Assembly: GCF_026151205.1 (NCBI RefSeq)
Contig: NC_087080.1
Location: 1,963,096 to 2,027,095 of the forward strand
Reading direction: 5' to 3'
Length of the DNA stretch: 64,000 nucleotides
DNA from: Bolinopsis microptera
Taxonomy: Eukaryota; Ctenophora; Tentaculata; Lobata; Bolinopsidae
Shown: piece by piece, positions 1-10,420 of the stretch
How positions within the stretch are numbered: the first letter of the stretch is position 1
Layout: every line of letters starts with the position of its first letter
Notes under the pieces: model-generated
What the model saw: the letters and a program-made list of their open reading frames with translations, nothing else
The model's database searches: none
Told to the model about the DNA's origin: nothing
Program-made: the position numbers and the translations under genes

Positions 1-22
1 CTGAACCAAGTTCTCAACTTAG

Positions 23-3000
23 GTGACCGAATGGTCTGAGTGGTCTGAGTGTGACGCAGAATGTGGTCCAGGACAACAGACCCGAACTCGGAAAGTAGTG
101 GGAAGGATATGGGAGACAGTACCGTGTCCTGACCTAAAGGAACGTAAGGAATGTGGAGCAGGTTTGTTGTGACAGAGCAGGCCGTTTAATCTTATATTGA
201 GCAAGAATGCTGGATATAAAATTGACGGTACAGTGATATTATGCTATTGTTAGTATACCGTGTAGAGAGCCCAGAGAACACTGATTATGTTTGCTGTGTG
301 GTGCTGATAATATAGAATAATTATAATGAGATCTCGTGATATATATAATATGTCTTTAATGATTGAAGTTAGGAGATGCTAAAAGTGAAAGAAGTAGTGT
401 TATTTATTATCTGATTATGTGATTAAACCATCACCGTATAATGATGGTGTAGATTGTCTGTGTGTTTCACAACCTTCATGTAACCAAAGTATTTCACAAC
501 AATTTCAGTAGATCTAGTGGGCGTCTCCATGACCAGCCCGGACAGATACACATTCAGCATTAACAAAGGACGTCTAACAAAAGGTAGTGGGATCAAGATA
601 AAAGGAGCATTTTCTGGTAGATATCGCGGGGTTGTGGGAGTTAACCTTCTCACTAACTCTGGAGATACTGTCTGCAGGATTGCACTGAGGTAGGTTTATC
701 TTACTAGGGCTGGAAAATCGGTCTTCTTTATAATTATCCAAGCTTAGACGGTTGGTTTTATACTTATTTCAATATTTGTTGAACTCTAAGTCAGTAATTT
801 TGTGCAGATTTCAATGTGCAAATGTCATGTTTGATCTTTTGGTAAATTATTGCTGGAAACCATTTAATGCTATTTCAGATTCGATGGTTCGGAAGAGGAA
901 GTTAAAACCTTAGGAGAAAAGAAAATAGCTTTTTACACAGTTTACAGCGGAAAGAAGCAAGTAAGCAGCTAGTAATGTTTATAAAATCTCACTTTGTAGT
1001 TATATTAACTACATATTAAGGCCAGAGGGGGGGGGTAAATGGCACTTTTCTAGTTTTCACATATTTGATAATAGCTGCTATAGACGAACAAGAAGAAAAA
1101 AACCGGATCAAAATCTGACCTTGCGCAATTCTTAGCTATCGCGCGCTAAATTTTGAGGTTTACCTGTAATTACATGTTAAACTGGATCTTTAAACGGCTG
1201 TAATTTTTTTGACCTTTCGATTCCTTAGTTGAGAAAACCGGCCACTCCCTGATCTTGAGGTTTGGTACAGTGGTTCCTTGGACAATTATCCTCATTTATG
1301 GTGCAGCGATTTTTTTTATTTGACTCGGTTCTCGAATTATGAGGTTAACCATGTCAAAAATTCGGAAAATTTAATTGGTTAACCTCATAAATCGAGAAAC
1401 GAGTCGAATAAAAAAATCGCTGCACCTAATATCTAGATACTTGTCCAAGGAACCACTGTACCAAATCTCAATATCAGAGGGTGGCTGTTCTTCTCAACTA
1501 AGGAACTGAAAGTCACACAATGTGTTTTGAGATAGATGCAATTTAGTGTTTTCAAAATTTTGAATATTCACTGGAATGTATCACAGTTCGTTAGTTAGGA
1601 CTTTCTATACACTTAACAACGTTTGCTTGATCAGACCTAGCCATCCCCTTAATGATTTTAGCCACTTTCAGTAGTTAATATCCTTGTATTGTAAAAAATG
1701 AGGTTAACCAAGACTTCTTGTAAACACTTACTGCTTAAAAGTAGTAAAAAATTGGTTGTTAACCTCGCTTCAGACCATTTAACACTGAGATTGGTTTATT
1801 AATATGTTATTATATATGTAGTAAAACATTTCCACAGTGTAACGAATAAGTTTTTGAGGTTAACATGTATTTGACTGGTCAGATATTCAAAAAATGAGAG
1901 GTTAACCTCATTTTTTAGCCATTTACGGATAAAATCTTCTACTAAAATATTATTATTATTATTATAAAACAGGATCTTACCGACAAAAATGATTATTAAA
2001 AATACCTTAATGCGGTAAACTGTACCCTTGAAAAAGATTTTCCCAACATCTGTTGCATGCAGCTATATCTCTAATTTCGTTCAATTCATACAAGTTGTCC
2101 ATTTGCAAATTTCTATTATTTAAATCACTTCTTAAAACCGATAACAAGTTCATTCTAGGTCTCCCCAATCTTCCAATGAATAAATTATCTGATTCAATAG
2201 CAAATGAGAGAGCCGTTTGGGCTGGGGTGTTCTCCATACTCCTGAGAATGTGTCCAAACATCTTCCACCGCTGGTGTTCAATACGCTTGGATAACTTTTC
2301 AACTTTGCACCTTTCATACAATGCTTTGTTGCTTATCATACCTTTAGGCCATTTGATGTTTAAAATGGACCTGAGGTGTCTACGATGGAGTGTGTCCATT
2401 TTCTCCATGGTTGCTTTCTTAGGACTCCAACTATTTGAGTTGTAAATCAATACAGATACAACTTGAGCATCATATAACCTCAGCTTTCTTTCAAGGGATA
2501 TTTTCTTACCAGACAGCCAAATTTTTTCAAAGTTCTTAAAAGCAATCTCAGCTAGGATTCTTCTTCTTTGAATGTCCTTCTCAGTACACAGTAAGGAACC
2601 TACTACCTAGTGACTTGTTACTTCGCCATGGTTCGTTATTAGCTAATGGCTGACCGTTTGTATCTTTATCAGATTTTTTCGCTAGGTAGAAGGTACTGAA
2701 TTCAGTTTTACTTTCATTTACTTGGAGGTTCCAGTCTTTGAGAATCTCCTTCACTGTAGGAAGGAAAATTCTCAGTTTCTCGATGTCCTCGTCAGCAAAG
2801 TCACAATCGTCTGAATATTCCCACTCAGTTGGAAAACCTAGTTCTGATACTGGTGGGTTTGGTCTCCCAGATACAGCTCTGAGGTGGTGTAAGGCTGCTG
2901 CAAGAATAAGTGTGAATAGCTTTCCAGATAAACTGTCACCTTAAAAGGCTCCGAGTAAACTTTCAAACTCTTCCGACAGTGAGGAGTTAACACGAACTCT

Positions 3001-6000
3001 AAGGAGAGTATTCGATAGAAGGTATTGAACTAAACGAATGTCGTCCTCCGAACAACCAGCATCTTTCAAAACATTGATGATAGTGTCCCTTTTCACGGTA
3101 TCAAAAGCTCTACTCATATCAATACCCATTTTGCTAAATGTCCATTTCTTCCTCATCACAACAGATATGAGCATTCTCTGAGCCCACACAATGTCAGAGC
3201 AGCTCCTACCTCTCTTGTAAGCACTCTGCCATGGCATGGTGTAGTTGTCAATTCTACTCTCAACCCGTTTTAAGGCAATTTGAGTGAGCATCTTCCTCGA
3301 TCCGTTTAACAGTGTAAGTGGCCTAAGGCTTGTGAGGGGACCCTTAGGTTTACCGGGCTTTTGTAGAGGAGTCACAATACCTTGTCCTATCGAACTTATG
3401 TATTTTTTCCCACTAAATGACTCGTTAATTGCCTCAGCATACTTCTCAAAAGTGATTGGATGGGCGTACTTTATCAGCTCATTCTGGAGATTATCTGGAC
3501 CACTGGCACGGTTTGATTTGAGTTTACTTGCAGCAAGTTTAACTTCAACTGGTGTGATGGGGTTATCAAGTGGTTTTGGATCGCAGGTAAAAGGTTGCAG
3601 GCCAGCTTCAACTCCTTCTGTTAGTTGTTTTTCGAAGAAAGATTTCGCTGTGTTTGCTTTCCCTAAATCAGTACCAATAGGTATGGTCAGTTCAAATCAC
3701 CTTTGTCACGTGATTATAGTTGTAGGCATTGCGATACCAATAGATACCTCACTGCGATATTGTGGTACATTACATAAGTAAGAATCGTATTTATATTCCC
3801 TACGGTACCAAAATGTGATAGTTAACCTCATTTTTTCATTTTCCCAAGATAAAAGAAAGTCAATCAACACGTCATCTATTTAGATATATGCATACCGGAA
3901 ACTAACGATGAAAATAATAGCTCTATCATTTGATCTATTCTCGCTATATCTAAAAAAAGAGGTTAACCTCATTTAATCACGTTTGGAAATTACTTTTTCT
4001 GATAATTATGAACCTAAAATTTAGAGTTAACATTTGCTGACCGAAATAACAAAAAATTATGGAGTGTAATAAAATATTAACCTCGATTTTATTAACCTCA
4101 ATGTTGTATAGTCAATTTTGTGAAAATCGGTTAACCTCAATTATTAAAAAATTTAAGCAGCTACAAATATGTGAATAGCAGCAATGTTTTTGTCATCAAA
4201 AGTTATATTGATTTAGAAAATAATATTTTGGTCGAAGTTTTTGACCCCTTACCCCCCCCCCCCCCCCTCTGGCCTTAAACTTAATACATAAAACGTGCCA
4301 AAGATTGCTGGTCTCAACTAATTTCTAAACAAAATTAACAAACTTAAAACATAGTTTTAAAAACCAGCACTATAACACAAAACCTAAAAATCCATTTCAG
4401 CTTCTAGAACCCTCCTTCGACATGTTTAACTACAACAGGGGGGAGATGATCCTCAATCTTAAAGTAGAAGACACGTTCAGACTTGATATAGACCAGGATG
4501 GAAAAGTCAGGAGGATAATATCTCAGATACCCGCCTACAACTCCAATCTTGTTACCAAGATAGAACTAGAGCGCATACACCCTTTTACCTTGAATTGGGA
4601 GAATCACTTGAGCATTACCGGTAAGTCGAGGAAATGTGTGATTTGTTGCAGTCACATTTTATTCTGCCTGGCCTTATTCAGGATCGTCCTGAAAGAATTA
4701 AGCGTCGACCGTCGCGTCGAACTGACCACAAATCAATCTATTCTCACTGATTGTGCATGATTAATGGAAACGAAGTTTATCCGTTATCAGTATTGTCTCA
4801 GTAATTAGCAGATGAAAAGAGAATTTAGCAGCAATCACAGAATCACAGTGATGTTTTGACCTTAAGTTAGACAATCCTTAAGTAAAGATCTTTAGAGAAA
4901 GATATGACTTAACTTGTATTGTGCGTTGTTTTCACTATTATATAGTTAAGAATTGTTCCCAATAATACCCACTAATCAGATGCTAGATGCGAAGTGATAG
5001 ATTGCAAGGTAACAGAGTGGAGCGAGTGGGAACTGGTCTACGATACTAGAGTTCGTACTCGCCGTATAGAGGTGTACCCTACTCGTAGTGGACAGCAGTG
5101 TCCTCTACTTCAACAGGTAAGAGACAGCAGTGTCCTCTACTTCAACAGGTAAGAGATGATATTTTAATGCCACTCCGTACTCAAGTTATGTTCTGAATTT
5201 ATGAATAAATCAGGCTCCGCTCGCGCTGCCTTTAACACTGTACACGAATATAAGTGCGGAAATGATCTTTAAAAATGTGTGTGTACGTTGTTCTGATCAA
5301 ATACTTTGTCTTCATAATACAAATGTTTTGCTTATATTGGTGTTGACATTTCATTACAGTATTTATTTTCCACTATTTCAGGTAGTTCCCTGTTCAGATG
5401 GGTTGTGTCCTGGAAGAGACTGTGAAGTCAGTGAATGGACAGGCTGGAGTGAGTGCCCTGTCTCTTGTGTTGATCTGGAGACAGATATTATTAATGTAAC
5501 CAGGAAACGCGCTATCATCACTAGACCCGATCATAGTAAGTTATCAGAGTGATAATTAGCGTACAAGTGCTCAACGTAATAAATAAACATAACAATATGC
5601 TGATTGCTTAGTTTAAAAGCTTATGAAATTTTCTGTGAACTATATCTATTTACGTTTTAGGCTCATAAAATGTCCTTTTCTGAGGACAGTTATCAAAAAT
5701 GGCTAAAAAATAACATAAGTACATGACGATTAATGATTCAGAATGATAAGACTTAACCTCAGGAGGAAAAGAGTGCCCTGGACTAGTTGAAACTAAACCC
5801 TGTGATCCCGTACCCTTACCCTGTACAAGTAAAACTGACTGCAAAGTAAGAATCAAGTTACTTTAAACTTATTCAGCAGTTTATACATCTTAGTATCTTT
5901 AGGTATTATAAGGTGATTGTTGAATGTCGATAAATCGTTATATCATTGCTTTAAATACCATAATAATTTCATGCAATAAACTCACAAAACGTTTTAAATC

Positions 6001-9000
6001 TCAAATCACAAAATAAGCAATTGAATCTCGGTTAGAGCTTGTAAAATAGTCTCAATTCTTCAAACTAGGTCAGTGAGTGGAGCCCGTGGGCATTCGGGTT
6101 TGTTGAAGAAGGAGCTGTTATACAAGAAAGGATGCGGACGATTATTACTGAACCTGAAAATGGCGGGAAGATATGTCCAGATCAGTGGCAGGTAGATTTT
6201 TCGTTCGTTCGTTTGTTGGATTTTATGATAATCTGAAACAAAAGTTTGTTAAATGATAGCTTCTGGTTAATATTACGTTGATTTCTAAGTTAAAATCATG
6301 AAATGTAACCAAGATTCCGGAAATAATATATTACTCTTAAAATATAACCTTATCTTCTTTGTATTAAAATAACATCAAATGTACTGACTAGTTCCGAGAC
6401 TGTTCTGAAGAAACGTGTTTACTAGACTGCAGACTTTCCCAATGGACCATCTGGGGAGAATGTTCGGGAAGTTGTATCTCTGATGAGAATATACCAATCA
6501 CAACTAGAAGAAGAACGATAGTTCAACAGCCCATAAACGGTAAGTTGAGCGATATTTTCTTTGCGTATAACATAGATCTTAGATTTAAAAGCAATCTTGT
6601 GCTATTGAGATTTTGTGAAAAGTTTTTAAATGTTTTCAGAATAACTTATATAAACTGAAGTTGAATAATGAATATTACTGTAAGCATTAAATTGTTAACC
6701 ATTTTCTGAAATTTGTTCACTCTTTATTGTAAGTGGTTTTGCTGACGGCTCTGAAATGTCTGAACACTTTTGCTTTTCAAGCTGAATTAAGCATTATTTT
6801 ACACAACTCAGGTGGGAAACAGTGCGAAAAGACACTGGAAGAAACACAACATTGTGAAAAACTCTCCGAATGCGAGAAAGAGGAGGAAAAGGAAAATGAA
6901 AAGAAAAAGAAAGAAAACGAGGCAGAGGAACAAGAAAAGGAAAGGAAAAAGAAAGAGGAACAGGAAAAACAAAAGAAAGAAAAAGAGGCTGCTGACGAAA
7001 AGGAAAGGAAAAAGAAAGAGGAACAGGAAAAACAAAAGAAAGAAAAAGAGGCTGCTGACGAAAAGGAAAGGAAAAAGAAAGAGGAACAGGAGAGACAAAA
7101 TAAAGAAAAAGAGGCTGCTGACGAAAAGGAAAGGAAAAAGAAAGAGGAACAGGAGAGACAAAAGAAAGAAAAAGAGGCTGCAGACGAAAAGGAAAGGAAA
7201 AAGAAAGAGGAACAGGAGAGACAAAAGAAAGAAAAAGAGGCTGCTGACGAAAAGGAAAGGAAAAAGAAAGAGGAACAGGAAAAACAAAAGAAAGAAAAAG
7301 AGGCTGCTGACGAAAAGGAAAGGAAAGAGAAAGAGGAACAGGAGAAACAAAAGAAAGAAAAAGAGGCTGCTGACGAAAAGGAAAGGAAAAAGAAAGATGA
7401 ACAGGAGAGACAAAGAAAAGAAAAAGAGGCTGCTGACGAAAAGGAAAGGAAAAAGAAAGAGGAAAAGGAGAGACAAAAGAAAGAAAAAGAGGCTGCTGAC
7501 GAAAAGGAAAGGAAAGAGAAAGAGGAACAGGAAAAACAAAAGAAAGAAAAAGAGGCTGCAGACGAAAAGGAAAGGAAAGAGAAAGAGGAACAGGAAAAAC
7601 AAAAGAAAGAAAAAGAGGCTGCAGACGAAAAGGAAAGGAAAAATAAAGAGAAACAGGAGAAAGAAAAGAAAGAAAAAGAGGCTGCAGACGAAAAGGAAAG
7701 GAAAAGGAAAGAGGAACAGGAAAAACAAAAGAAAGAAAAAGAGGCTGCAGACGAAAAGGAAAGGAAAAAGAAAGAGGAACAGGAGAAAGAAAAGAAAGAA
7801 AAAGAGGCTGCTGACGAAAAGGAAAGGAAAAAGAAAGAGGAACAGGAGAAACAAAAGAAAGAAAAAGAGGCTGCTGACGAAAAGGAAAGGAAAAAGAAAG
7901 AGGAACAGGAAAAACAAAAGAAAGAAAAAGAGGCTGCTGACGAAAAGGAAAGGAAAAGAAAGAGGAACAGGAGAGACAAAATAAAGAAAAAGAGGCTGCT
8001 GACGAAAAGGAAAGGAAAAAGAAAGAGGAACAGGAGAGACAAAAGAAAGAAAAAGAGGCTGCAGACGAAAAGGAAAGGAAAAAGAAAGAGGAACAGGAGA
8101 GACAAAAGAAAGAAAAAGAGGCTGCTGACGAAAAGGAAAGGAAAAAGAAAGAGGAACAGGAGAGACAAAGAAAAGAAAAAGAGGCTGCTGACGAAAAGGA
8201 AAGGAAAAAGAAAGAGGAACAGGAGAGACAAAATAAAGAAAAAGAGGCTGCTGACGAAAAGGAAAGGAAAAGGAAAGAGGAAAAGGAGAGACAAAAGAAA
8301 GAAAAAGAGGCTGCTGACGAAAAGGAAAGGAAAGAGAAAGAGGAACAGGAAAAACAAAAGAAAGAAAAAGAGGCTGCAGACGAAAAGGAAAGGAAAAAGA
8401 AAGAGAAACAGGAGAGACAAAAGAAAGAAAAAGAGGCTGCTGACGAAAAGGAAAGGAAAAAGAAAGAGGAACAGGAGAGACAAAAGAAAGAAAAAGAGGC
8501 TGCTGACGAAAAGGAAAGGAAAAAGAAAGAGGAACAGGAAAAAGAGGCTGCTGACGAAAAGGAAAGGAAAAGGAAAAAGAAAAAGAAAGAGGAAAAGGAC
8601 CAGGACCAGGACCAGGACCAGGACCAGGACCAGGACCAGGACCAGGACAAGGATAAACAGGATGAAGAAGAAGATTGTCTGATAACTGATTGGTCGCAAT
8701 GGACGCTCTGCGATAAGCCTTGTGGCGACGGGGAACAGCGTCGATCACGTATCCACGAAGCTCATGAATCAAGCGATTGCAAAAAACAGACGGAAAAGAG
8801 ACATTGTCAAATAAAACAATGTGAAAAGGAAGGAGATGAGGAAAAGGAAAAGGAAAAAGAAGGGGAAAAGGAAAAGGAAGGGGATGAGGAAAAGAAAAAG
8901 GAAAAAGAAGGGAAAAAGGAGCAGCAAGCGTGTAAAGTTGGATATTGGGCTGATTATTCGTCATGCGTTCCCGAATGTGGATCGAACAGGAAAAAAACCA

Positions 9001-9242
9001 GAAGCAGGCCTGTAACAGTGCTTGTGGATGGTGCTATTTGTCCCCCGACAACCATGACCGTAGACTGTGAGTTCAAGAAATGTGAATCATGTCCTGTAAC
9101 GGACTGGGGGAAATTTGGACCTTGTGATTGTAAAACGAAGAAACGTGCTGCTGAAAGAATAGTAGAAAAGGGAGGGGTCTGTATATCATCAAAGCGTTTC
9201 AAAAAGTGCAAGGTATCTAAATTTGAGTTATCTTATCGTTAA
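23..9242 (+). CDS. Secreted multi-thrombospondin type-1 repeat protein with galectin-like domain and Lys/Glu-rich repeat region (5' part outside window)
   Basis: Coding exons are read at 23-161, 509-689, 879-960, 4401-4620, 4980-5116, 5382-5535, 5763-5845, 6069-6191, 6392-6539 and 6812-9242. All start after AG and end before GT, and every phase matches. The first exon gives a TSR (TEWSEWSECDAECG...). Exons 2-4 form a beta-rich, galectin-like domain. Exons 5-10 give further TSRs with WSEWE, WTGWSEC, WSPW, WTIWGEC and GKxC motifs. The last exon holds a highly charged repeat region, then DWSQWTLC...CGDG and two more degenerate TSRs before the stop at 9240-9242. TSR proteins are normally secreted and disulfide-rich and act in extracellular matrix, adhesion or guidance; that role is inferred here. 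No signal peptide is visible because the 5' end lies beyond the window. In the last exon one base is missing near 7955 relative to the repeat unit; without that correction the protein would be scrambled. An AATAAA at 9343 fits this being the terminal exon. Confidence 0.8.
1225..1505. repeat. Long imperfect palindrome inside the TTAA element
   Basis: Sequence from about 1225 to 1355 reappears in reverse complement from about 1375 to 1505. Shared stretches include TTCCTTGGACAA / TTGTCCAAGGAA and GGTGCAGCGATTTTT / AAAAATCGCTGCACC. Transcribed, it would fold into a long hairpin. Confidence 0.85.
2007..3690 (-). pseudogene. Degenerate LINE (non-LTR retrotransposon) reverse transcriptase
   Basis: Read on the minus strand, 3690 down to 2007 encodes the fingers, palm and C-terminal part of a non-LTR reverse transcriptase. 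Visible motifs are ASGPDNLQNELIK, KPGKPKG...RPLTLLNGSRK, GIDMSRAFDTV (palm motif A), GDSLSGKLF (motif B) and EYSDDCDF (motif C, with SDD where ADD is usual). The end resembles the LINE tail, with YNSNSW and an RWKMFGHILR block. It is broken: a stop codon (TAA at 2942-2944 on the plus strand) lies directly before GDSLS, and a frameshift lies near 2605 next to a small duplication. The endonuclease and 5' end are absent. The LINE clade is not resolved. Confidence 0.8.
5091..5154 (+). repeat. 32-bp tandem duplication spanning an exon end and its splice donor
   Basis: The last 26 bases of the TSR exon ending at 5116, plus the donor GTAAGA, are repeated at once. Two copies start at 5091 and 5123. 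The second donor at 5149 would add 32 nt and break the frame to the next exon (5382, phase 0), so the first donor must be the productive one. Confidence 0.85.
6961..8590 (+). repeat. 63-bp coding minisatellite (21-residue Lys/Glu-rich unit), about 26 copies
   Basis: The unit encodes a charged block around KEKEAADEKERKKKEEQE. Ala-Ala codons (GCTGCTGAC or GCTGCAGAC) mark each unit. They fall every 63 bp from 6988 to 7933, shift by one base (next at 7995), and then run every 63 bp to 8499, with a short unit at 8547. The block should form a long charged helix or coiled coil between TSRs. Very long open frames on the minus strand here are by-products of the purine-rich composition. Confidence 0.95.
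8598..8648 (+). repeat. GACCAG hexanucleotide repeat encoding Asp-Gln dipeptides
   Basis: About eight copies of GACCAG encode a (DQ)n run in the frame that leads into the following TSR. This confirms which frame is coding after the one-base slip in the preceding array. Confidence 0.9.
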
Positions 9243-9342
9243 TTTTCCACCATATCAACTCGTGCGATTTTATATTGCATCAAACGAATTAGAGAATAAT
9301 AATTGTTTAAAATGGTATTGCTTTTCAATACTTGATAAACTG

Positions 9343-9348
9343 AATAAA
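9343..9348 (+). promoter_or_regulatory. Polyadenylation signal AATAAA of the TSR gene
   Basis: A canonical AATAAA lies 101 bp after the TSR-gene stop codon, supporting 6812-9242 as the terminal exon. Confidence 0.55.
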
Positions 9349-10420
9349 ATATTGATGTTGAAAATTTCCCAGGGTTTGGATTGCTAGGCCACGATGGCTT
9401 CATAAAGATGGAACTGTTCTGGTTTTTAACCACTATTTAAATGTTGGGGCGGTAACGTTTTTAAATCGTGGACATGACAGAACACGTTTATGTAACACGC
9501 GATAACAAAATTGTACAAAAAAAGATTTGTTTCACATTTACTGCGACAGAATTGCGCGCCGCGTCATTTCAACTGCGCGCGCGTGAAGCTGACTATCGAG
9601 TAGGTAAAATTAATTTTTTAACTAACTGATACCCTGATTACAGCCATGACTGAAAGACATTAAAGTGCATTTTTCCTCTACTATCAAATGATATTAGTCA
9701 TATTTATCAATTCTGATTTATGCTAATAATAGTTGAATAAAATCCCTAACATAGCATATTAGCTATTAAGATGCTTAAACAACCTACGATATATATACAT
9801 TATAACCTGCGACCCTCCTTTTTATAACTTTGAGTTTTTTTGAAAAATCGTACGAAACTTCCATCTGTTATTTCTCATTCTTCGTGTAATTCATATCTTG
9901 TTATTTCTCATTCGTCTTATTTTCATCAATATTATGGTTTGACTGCTTAAAGTGTAAATTTATAGTAAATTGAATAGTAGCTTTGATTCAGGATTTTGCG
10001 ACGCGCACCGCCATTTTGTGATAGTGAACAGTTGAAGTGGTCTACTCCGCAGTAGAAATAACTTTGCAGCGTACAACGCCTCTTCCACAGGTACTCCCTC
10101 AAGAAATTTGCTTGAATCCGATCTGCTTGTTCACTAACGAAAGTTCCCTTAAGTGTATAGAGATATTGATCATGTTTGTGCTAGGGTCAATCCACGATTT
10201 TGATAGCAATGTGGGACTCGCCTGTGAAATTTTGGCTGAATTCTCCCAAGCCATTTCCAATGGCGGTAAGACTTTACGGCAATATGTAGAGTGGTCTGTG
10301 AAAGAGGCGTTACTTTGGACCGTTGTGTAGCTGTATTCATCTCAAGTCACAATTTGCTTTGTATTGATCAAAATTATGTGCAGTTAAATCGCCGACTTCA
10401 GTTCAGTATTAGTTCGTAAC
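9349..10420. other. Intergenic / presumed promoter region of the SERBP1-like gene
   Basis: There is no convincing gene here. A CpG-rich patch (GCGCGCCGCG, GCGCGCGCGT) at 9550-9590 stands out from the AT-rich surroundings and could be promoter-associated. An open frame of 97 codons at 10037-10330 has no recognised motif and is probably chance or leader sequence. The ATG of the next gene is at 10421. Confidence 0.4.

Larger units (their letters stand above)
1020..4274. mobile_element. 3.25-kb TTAA-flanked non-autonomous DNA transposon with GGCCAGAGGGGGG terminal inverted repeats
   Basis: TTAA at 1016-1019 is followed by GGCCAGAGGGGGGGGG. The right end reads CCCCCCCTCTGGCC and then TTAA at 4275-4278. 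A TTAA target duplication is the hallmark of piggyBac-like elements. No transposase is seen. The interior has ten copies of a palindromic motif (core GGTTAACC, often GAGGTTAACCTC) near both ends, a hairpin at the left end and an inserted LINE fragment. The element lies in an intron of the TSR gene. Confidence 0.75.
509..4620 (+). other. Galectin-like domain encoded by three exons (509-689, 879-960, 4401-4620)
   Basis: Joined in phase, these exons encode about 160 residues with no TSR motifs. Their order of features resembles a galactoside-binding lectin: a GxxIKIKG strand, a VVGVNLLT strand, IALRFDG where galectins have the HxNxRF strand, a NYNRGEMILNLKVED stretch like the strand after WGxEE, an FRLDIDQDG strand, and a final VTKIELE strand. 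The sugar-binding His and the WG-E-R signature are not preserved, so carbohydrate binding is doubtful. It sits between the first and second TSR of this gene. Another beta-sandwich fold is possible. The fold call is inferred from pattern and was not searched. Confidence 0.45.

Noticed and set aside
3284-3781. Plus-strand 165-codon frame in the TTAA element
   Set aside because: It is antisense to the reverse transcriptase remnant, whose motifs are clear on the minus strand.
4981-4987. Splice acceptor at CTAG (exon start 4987) for the second TSR
   Set aside because: Its phase does not match the preceding exon; the acceptor at 4978-4979 matches and keeps CEVIDC in frame.
6812-7984. Alternative plus-strand frame rich in Arg/Lys over the same exon
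   Set aside because: It is a shifted reading of the K/E repeat; the preceding exon's phase and the TSR cysteines select the other frame.
6777-8964. Very long minus-strand open frames (about 620-720 codons) opposite the K/E repeat exon
   Set aside because: They are Phe/Leu/Ser/Pro low-complexity translations of the purine-rich coding minisatellite and share its 63-bp period; there are no domains or splice context.
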